Below, piece after piece: positions 11,801 to 20,800 of a stretch of 64,000 nucleotides of DNA. The DNA is from Chrysopilus asiliformis (taxonomy: Eukaryota; Arthropoda; Insecta; Diptera; Rhagionidae): positions 88,142,650 through 88,206,649 of the forward strand of contig OZ035962.1 in assembly GCA_964034945.1 (NCBI GenBank). The letters are read 5' to 3'. Made by a program: the position numbers and the translations under genes. Position 1 is the stretch's first letter. Each line of letters opens with the position of its first letter. The notes beneath the pieces are model-generated. The model was not told where the DNA came from. It did not search any database and worked only from the letters and a program-made list of their open reading frames with translations.

Positions 11801-14800
11801 GAGTAAGTCCAGGACTCATATCGAACAGACCTATTACATATTTTTTAACCCTTAATTTATGAGGTGAAAATCATATGCGTAAATGATGAGGTGGTTTCCA
11901 ATGGACTTGTTCTAATCACATACCAAATCCGTGCTTTTAACTCGGCATACAACACCATACTGTATGAAGGTACTGAAGATTTCAGAGTCACTGTACTGAA
12001 AACTTGAGAAATAGCAAAGAAAGAAAAGTCAATGTGGGTCCACTGGACCCACCTCATCAATTAAGGGTTAATTTTCCCCAGATAAATGAACTTTTCAAAT
12101 CTAGAAATTAACTTTCTTTGTAGCACCTTTTTTATAGGGCGAAAAAGGTAGTGTTTTGAGTTTTTCAGTAGTGTAAGTAGTGTTAGGTCAAATTATGTCG
12201 AAATAGTAGTGTAAAACTACGATAGTAGTGTAAACGGGATCCCTGGTCGTAGGCTCGCTCCATCGATTGTTAGTCAATCGTTTGATTTCGGCTGCCGAAG
12301 TGGCCGTCGTCTACTAACACGTATCATTGCGTTGGAGAGTCGAGTAAAAATATTCATACATTGATTGTATTCTCGTAAAATTTGAATAAAAATGTTATCG
12401 TTGTGAGGAGCCAGACGAGCCAAGGAGTGCCCAGGCTTGCTCTAGATCAGCGGGCTTCGGCCATGTGCAGTGCACCAAGGGCATTTTCGCAGCTCAAATT
12501 GCCCTGTTATCCATCGATTCTTCATGCTACCCGTTTCATTCTGGCTTGTACGAAAACTGCATACATACGCATATGAAAGAAATAATCTGTTTCACTTTGC
12601 ATATAACCCGTTCTGCTTCCACTTGTGCATTTTGCATATCATGGAGCTTTGCTGAGTTCTAAGGAAGGCCATTTATGCGAGAGATTTTTATTAGCTCAGT
12701 TGTCATTAGGACATTGACTGAAGCGGTGGTGTATTTCGCGTTGCGAAACATAGCGAAAAAATTAACACTGCTAAAAATCATAAAGCGTATTGTCTCAAAA
12801 TACGAGACGAGTTTTGGGCATGAGTGTTTCTATTTTAAGTTTGATAAAATAATGCAATGTTTAATATGATTTCAGGGAATTAAAACAACAAAAAATACGA
12901 TTTAAATAGGCGTTTTAGTAACTCCATAAAATATCAATTGATCAAATGAATGTTTTTGATTTTAATAATTTCATTTTTATTTTCCGATTGTGATTCGGAA
13001 ATTTAACATAAAATTTTTTCTTTGTCAAACCTATTTTTAACGTGAAGTAAAACAATAAACAGTGTGTCAAAACCAAAAATAATGAAAAAGAGCTTTCAAC
13101 AAAGTTTGAACTAGGCTCGGAGAGCAAGCCATATAAACAAGTAAATCGCTTGTCAGTGGTAGTGGATGCCCGAGAACTTTGAAAGCTTTCCTGGCCCTGC
13201 TCTAGATTCTTTGTTCTCTGGATGTGTACCCTACTTAAATCGGTGGTACAATTTTGATACCACCGTGCAGCATTTGTTACGAAAGTGGTGCATCGCGTGA
13301 ACAACCAAGCCTGTAAGAGTCGAGAAAAAAAAATCCACAATAGAAGAATCCCAACAGACCCCGTCTTTTTCATTAACCTCTGAGCAGGGTGTTTTTTTTT
13401 GTACTTTTTTGCGAAAACCGCAAGAAAATTTAATCACAAAAGTTTGGAAAAAAAAATTAAAAACTGATACATTCCTTTGCCGGTTTTGCATGTATGTTAT
13501 TTTTTTGTACCATTTTTTTTTGTACCAATTTTTTTTTGTTTTTTTTTTTGGTATGTTATTTTTTGGACACTTTTTTTTGTCTTCGACTTGGAACTTGTGC
13601 TCAGCTCGGTTTTTGCACCTGGAACCGAGTACCCGTTCTTAACACAATCGATTTCTAAAAATTTTCCTGCCAGTTTTTCATACAACCGATTCCTAAAATT
13701 TCCGGGTACCCGGTTCTTTCCAACAACCCTAAATATCAACTCAAAACAGATTTAAATTCTTGAAAACTCGGGTGACATTTAAATAGCCCGTCAAATTTGT
13801 CTCAAAACTAGGATCAAACAAAAAAAAAACGCAAAAATTCCCACAACTTATCATTTATTTCATGTTTTCTTTGAGCCAATCAACGTAATACGAAACCTTG
13901 CAATACCCATCAGGATATTGTGTACCACATCCCCCCATTACAAAGTTTGCGATACCAACAAGTTTTCCGTCGAAGAGCGCTGGACCACCAGAATCTCCAT
14001 TGCAGGCTCCGTTATCCTTGGGATGTCCCAAACAAATCAAACCATCGAAGTACATTCCTGTAGAACTTCCGCATTCACTCTTCGAAACCGCGAGAACCGT
14101 GTTGAACTTCAGTTTGTCCGAAATCGGACCGCCTTGGTAGATTCTACCCCAGCCGGAAATGACAACTTCCTTTCCATCAGAGACTTCCTCGGTAGCGACC
14201 TCAATTGGTTGAATTGCATCGCTGAATTCCAGAGGTGATGACAGTTTCATCAGAGCAATGTCGTTCATGAAGTTTCCATACTTTTCGTGGACAATAATTT
14301 TCTGGACATTGCGGCTAACGCCTCCGCTAAGGTTGATCGTGCCTGCAACTACGACGTATTGTCCTGGATTTGCTCTGGAATTTTCAAAAAATGAAGAAAA
14401 TTGTTAGTTTGCGATCGGGATTTTTTTTTATTTAAAAAAAACTTACGCATTGACGCAATGGGCGGCAGTTACAACCCAATCGTTATTTAAAATAGATCCA
14501 CCGCAGTTATGACTTCCATAACTTCTCAATGAGATTTGATGGGGAAATTGATTTTCCTTAGCGAAATCTCCACCCACAATCCTGTCCGTTGGCTTTGCAT
14601 TACACAACGCCACCAGAACACACCCCAGAATGGCTAAAAACGTATTCATTTTTTTTCCTTTTAACACTTAACTTAATACTTTCTGAGAAACTCTTTATAG
14701 AAATGATTAACTTTAATCGAAAATCAATCGCTTTTATACATGAGAAATTAATCTTTGGGAAAATTCATGTCAAGAGAAGATTTACAGCCGGAATGCAGAT

Positions 14801-17800
14801 ATGCCGAAATTTTCAGATTTGATAAAAAAAACTTATAAAGACCAACCTTTTTTGTACAAGTAATAAAATGTTTTTTTTCGACAATTGAACTTATTGTTAT
14901 TTTAAGTTTTTTCCCACAATTAAAATTAATTGTTTGATAACAATGATCGAAAAAACCTTTAATCATGTTTTATTTTTGAAATTACAGTGAGATTGTCGTA
15001 CAGTGGTCCCTGGATGCAACGATCCCCGGATAGATCCAAATTGTTATGAAAAAAAAGTGATATTAAGCGGGTATTGCCAGTAGCGTAACTAAGAGATGCA
15101 ACGCCGCGCACTGCTGTGTTCCGTAAATTTTTCGGGAACCAATGATCGGTCCACGAAAAAAGCGTATTCAAATTTTCAGTTTCCTGGAAAAATCTATTTT
15201 TCTGAGAAACTACAAGAACCTGTAGTTCCAGTGTCTATAAGCGAAAATAATTAAGAAAGCATAAGAAAAGCTACAATTGCCAGAGGCCAATCGTCAAATA
15301 CTCTATATGATGACAGACAAAATTTTAATGAAAAAAATCCATTTGTATGGGAGAGGTCCGATTGGACTTTGATGTATGGATGAGTTATGTAAATTCCTAT
15401 TCTAAACACATTTCACCTTCATAAATTTTTCAATATGACTCACCGTTTTCGAGAAAATTGCAAAAAACTGTTTCGTTTGTGGGGGGAGGGGAGAAGGAAT
15501 GGTCCGATTTTGCCCGTTCAAGAAATTAGCCTTGGTATTTACTAAAAATGCAACTATACAAAATTTCAAGCCTTCAGCTCAATCTTTTTGAAAGTTATGG
15601 TGTTCATGGGCAGACAGACGGACGGACATGCGGAAATCAAAATCTTTTGTCATCCCAAACACCCTAGTGTAGTTGATTGTTGTGTGTCTAAATCTATAAT
15701 ATACTCCTATATGATATATTTATAGAGTATAAATATTGGGATAGTATTTATACCCGTATGGTGAAACCAAAGGGTATATTAACTTTGCCTTACCGTTTGT
15801 AACGCCAAGATCCCGTCATCACACAAAAAAATGAATTACACTAGTGTGTTTAGAATGATAAAAATAATTAATTTTTGCATGTCCGTCCGTCTATCCGTCT
15901 GTCCGGCTGTCCGTCTGTAGCGCGGATTGTGGGCGCACGGATTGAGCTAGAAACTTGAAATTTTGTGCAGATCCGTTTTTCGCAAAATTCGAGGCTAAGT
16001 TCGTTAATGGACAAAAATGGACCATTAGGGGGGGTACCCCCCATAGGAACGAAAACATTTTTTTGCGAATATCTCAAAAACGTTTGCGAATGTTATCAAA
16101 AAAGTGCAAGAACAAAAGATATTTAGGATATTATTCTACATAAAACTCCCATACATCAAAATCCGATTGAAATAAATTTTAAAAAATCTTATTGGAAAGT
16201 TTGACTTCAAAGTGGAATTTTTGTACAATTGTTCGAATTTTGATACGAATATCACCATACGGGTTTTCAATAAGTGCCAGATTATAATTGCCAATCTTTT
16301 GTTATGTTTGTAATCATATTTTGATTCTAAATCGTACTCTGTTTTTAGCCAGGTTGACTTTATTTCTGGAGATACGAAAAAGAAAATCTTTTAAGAAACT
16401 TTTTTGGTATCGAAAATATTTTCTTTTTGGTATCTCCAGAAATAGAGTGAATCTGGCGAAAGCAAAATCCGAATCAGAATCAGCGACGTCAAAATAGCCT
16501 AAAATTCAATATCTTTGATATGGACAAAAACATAACGAAATGAAATTTTTTATCGTTACAAAACGAAATAACGTAACGAAATTACATTTGAATTTCGTTA
16601 CATAACGAAATGTATAACGTTACGTTTTTTTTCCGTTGCCATCCTTGCAATTACAAAGTCGGCTTATCAGAGTGGTAAAATGAGAAAAGTGAGAAACTTC
16701 AACCGCAATTTACAGCATCGTAACAAAAAAAAGCGTCCATCTCTTTGATCTTCTTTTGGTACAAAGTAGAACAAAAACTGAAAGAAAAAGTGTATTTCTT
16801 AAATAATAAAACCGCAAATTACATGCTAAATGAACCGCATTAGGAACAAATCGTTGCGATCGTTTAGCATTTAACTCCCCTTTTTTCCCAGCAAAACAGT
16901 ACCAGAAAAACCACATAAACCGGGATCAACACCGGACCTACCGCATTAACTTATGGTTATGTGATTTTTTTGTGTTTCACCCATATTCCACTTTACTTTT
17001 AAATACTATTTCACATTTTGTTGCATTTCGCTATTGTTTTTTTATGGAAAGTGATTAAAACAGGAATTCCATTAGCATCAGCAAATAAATTACTTTAGAT
17101 GTTTCATTTCTCATTTGTTATTCGTATTTTTTTTTTGCAGTGCCATTCCAGTATATCCGGTGGCGTAGAGAAGAAGAAGTTCTTGTCGATTCCCGCCATC
17201 CAGAGAATCCGCCACCGGAACGGATCTATTTGTGGTTGAACGGAAGTCTTCAGGTATCAAACGTACAGTCCGAGGATACTGGCGAGTATGTGTGCGAAGT
17301 TATGGCTGGGGGGGAGCATGCAGTTCAGTTGCACGCAATCGAAGTGCAATATTCGCCAGTGGTAAGATCGACGCCGAGCGGTGTTTTGGAAGTGCCTATT
17401 GGAGCCGTTTTCGAGATTTTTTGCGAAGCTAAAGGAATGCCATATCCAATAGTAACGTGGAGGCGGCAGGGGATAGATACGAATACTGAGAGGTTGGAGA
17501 ATAAGCGGCGACTTCTTGTTGAAGTGGAATCAAGGGAAATGTCGGGACCAATCGAATGCGTTGCGACAAATGGAGTTCGACAACCTGCCACAGCTGGAAT
17601 ACACCTCAATGTCTTATGTAAGATTATTATTAACATCTTCTCGGTTGATTAACAAAGTGTGTAGAACAAACGTAATCTTCATATCACAATAAAATATTAA
17701 TTGTGCACATCACACGATTTTCTTCTGCAGTTTTGAATTTATATTCTGCAGTTTAGAATTTTTATGTTCAAACGTGAAAACGCTTTTTCACATACTTCCA

Positions 17801-20800
17801 TTTCAGTTATTTTCAAAAATGTCAATTATTTTTCAATCGATTTTCAATCGGCAAACATCAAAAGACCTTCGTAGAAAAAATCTTTTGAACCCGAAAGAAA
17901 GGGGAAGGGTGCTCCCATTTGAAAAATACACGCATGAACCCGAAAAACAAAAATCCCTGAAATGTTATTTTTTGAACTCTGGAATTCTTTAAACACATTT
18001 TGAGGCACTTAATTAATTTTTAAATCAATTTTTCGGGTATCAGAACTTTTAAAATATACATTCAAGTATTGTGTAGCCCATTTTGTATGTCCCGACTGCA
18101 AAATATAAATTGTTTTATTTCCGTAGTAAAATTAAGTCCCTATTTTATGTTACAATTATAAATCATGAAATTATTTATTAAGTGATCAACAAGAATTTAA
18201 GTTTTATTAACTAAAAAAAAATTTTTGGGCGCTATCAGAAATATAAGCGAGATAAAGGCATAAAAAATAATATAAATATTTGTCTCCCTTTTATTTCTGT
18301 ACATAGCGCCAAAAAAATCCGTTGGAAAGCCGTAGTTGTTTTAACAATTTAAAAACACAAGGGGTTAATTTTCGGACTTTTGAGACCCTCCCTTCGCGAT
18401 TTTTATATGGAGTTGAGTGCTACCGTTACCCTCCAGCAACCACCCTACCCCCTCTAGCAGATTAATATTCCGTTGATTATTTTATCATCGAAACTCTTGT
18501 TTTTTTTCTTCAATTTTCAACTTAAACACTTTCGCCATTGCTTTGCAAAATAAAGTAAAACTTACGGAAACACTCGTAATTTTTCTTAATTGTATAAAAT
18601 ATCATATATCAAATCATACCTTAACTCGAGGCTGATTAATTTCATGGTGTTTTCTTTTTCTTTGGATGCAGTTAAGCCGGAAACCAAAGCCATCAGGCCC
18701 GTAGTTCACACGAAAATTAATATGCGCGCCCACCTGGAATGTCTCGTGGAGTCCGCCCCCGCCGCCACTGTCCACTGGTTCCATCACGGTGTCCCCATCC
18801 AGGCGGATATGAGAATCGGTCGCCACGACGTTGAGCTGCAGGGAAACCGATCAATCGATCACTACTACACCGAATCGAAGCATCTGCTGATAATTAAGAA
18901 GGTTTTAGACCACGATCTTGGAATCTACGAATGTCGAGCGAATAATAATATCGGATATCAGGGATCAATTGTGGAATTAACGGGAAGGCCAATTGCGTCC
19001 ATTTTCAAAACATCACCAACTGTCGCAACTCCACTTTCGCATAATTTGATTTGGCAAACGGAGAGTCTTTCCCCAATTATTGAATATAAATTAAGGTTCA
19101 AGCAGATTCCATCAGGTTTACTTCTTATCACGATATTCACAAAATATTAATCCATTAGTAATGGTTTTTAATTGTAGGAAATGTAACTCCAAACAACAGA
19201 ATCAAAACGCATTGGAACGAATTGACAATTCCGGCTGATTTTTCCGAAGGTAGGTTGTAGGTTTTAGGTGCGTAGAGTGGAATTTAAGAAAAAAACTTTT
19301 TTTTTTCAAATGTGGCTTGAAACAAATTTTACTCACGTGCCCTTAGCTTATTAAAATTTTGATAATCCGTTACGGCTGTGAGTTTATGATGTTTTGGTAA
19401 CATTTGAAAGAATTTAAAATTTCAACGGATATGTAAATTAATCGTTTAATTAATGGAATTTTAAAAAAATGCTTACTTTGTGATAAAAGATGGTGGAGCG
19501 TGAAAGTACAGTGAGATGTAAAAAATCATTGGACATTTTTTTTTCTTTTAAAACTTAACACGTTCACGACCGAGGCGATTAGACTAGGGGTTGGCATAAA
19601 CCAGATGATAAATTTTAATTATATAAGTTAATTATAGTTCAATATTAGTATACATATAATTATTATATTTATTGCGCACTTGGTGACGTCAGCGAGTACG
19701 TGACGCATATATGCGTCACTGGTTTATGGCATGGAATTTTATTATTTAAACCACCAGACGCACATATGCGTTACTATATAAAAAAAGTATGCGTCGTGTG
19801 GTCGTCAATGCGTTAAGGGACTTTCCATATAAATACATCACAGTAATTTAAAACAATCCCTCTATCATTCTTGACCTCGTTATATCAAAAAGTAATTTTT
19901 ACAAAAAGCCGCGAAACCTTACGAACCGGTTGACGAAACGCATAAAAGAATTATATTTAGAGTCGATAGATTAAGAGTTTTTATTAATTGTCTTTTGCCT
20001 ATCATAACTACCAAGTTTGATTAACTACCAAGTTTGCTTATTTCAATAATTTGATAGTTTGTGAGTGATCACGAATTAAATTTAAAAAAAAAATAAAAAT
20101 ATCAGCTTTGATCAGCACAAAATTTTCCTCTGCAACATTTAGTTTCGGAAAAATTATGTCAAATATCTTGAGAACCATTAAATACGTATCTTTAACAGTT
20201 CTCAAGATATTTTTTAAAAACCTGTAAATGAAAAATAGCAGGAAATTTCATTTCTTTTGTATTTGGTTATATACAATTTTTCATAATAGCGCATTGTCAA
20301 CATGCACTCCTGACCTTGCTTCCCACGGATGATGCAAACGTTGACTAGATTACAGAACCTGTGCAACGTGGCGCCTAATTATCATGAGAGCTGTGAAGCC
20401 GTGCTATCGCAGCTAAAACACGAACTTCAAACTATTGAATCAAGGAACAAACTTTTCGTCAATAAGGCCGGGTATACAAGCAATCGCCGTAAGAGAGGAC
20501 TCCTGAACATCGTCGGAAATCTTGCCCATAGCCTATTTGGTATTTTGTCAGGAGTGCATGTTGACACGCATAGCTTCGAGAAATTTTCAAAAACTGAGAA
20601 ATTTTCAAAAAACCTTAATTTTTTTGAAATATGTTGAGAACCGTTAGAGATGCGTATAAACCGTTAAAGCAAAATATGTGGAAAATCCTATTTTTTTAAC
20701 TACAGTATCTAATTCAGCGACCCCAAAAACTGCCAGATAAATTTTTTTCCAAAAACTTTGAGGAAGAAGATAACCACGATATCCTTACAGGACATTCCGT

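Larger units (their letters stand above)
10891..12245. mobile_element. hAT-like non-autonomous element, 8-bp TSD
   Basis: Octamer GTCGTAGG flanks both sides, at 10883-10890 and 12246-12253. Ends read CAGGGTTCCCACCCC and AAACGGGATCCCTG. Inner repeats of AGTAGTGTCA / TAGTAGTGTAAA lie near both ends. It is inserted inside the 9999-13199 element and holds further insertions at 11234-11831 and 11849-12067. No transposase seen. Confidence 0.85.
9999..13199. mobile_element. 3.2-kb hAT-like element, 8-bp TSD, with decayed transposase
   Basis: Flanked by the perfect octamer CTCTAGAT at 9991-9998 and 13200-13207; the uninterrupted site is in duplication unit 1. Ends read CAGGCCTGGGCA and TTCCTGGCCCTG. 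A BED-type zinc-finger remnant (10248-10379, minus strand) supports hAT. At least four later insertions fill the inside: 10537-10880, 10891-12245, 11234-11831 and 11849-12067. The stretch 12254-13199 shows no further coding frame. Confidence 0.85.
9667..15055. repeat. Segmental duplication unit 2 (carries protease B), interrupted
   Basis: The unit starts in the last ~30 bp of a family G end (GTCGCGACTGATCGAAAAC) and resumes at 13200 after the hAT-like insertion at 9999-13199. It runs to about GATCCAAATTGTTATGAAAAA. Removing the insertion and one copy of its 8-bp target duplication gives about the same length as unit 1. Confidence 0.88.
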
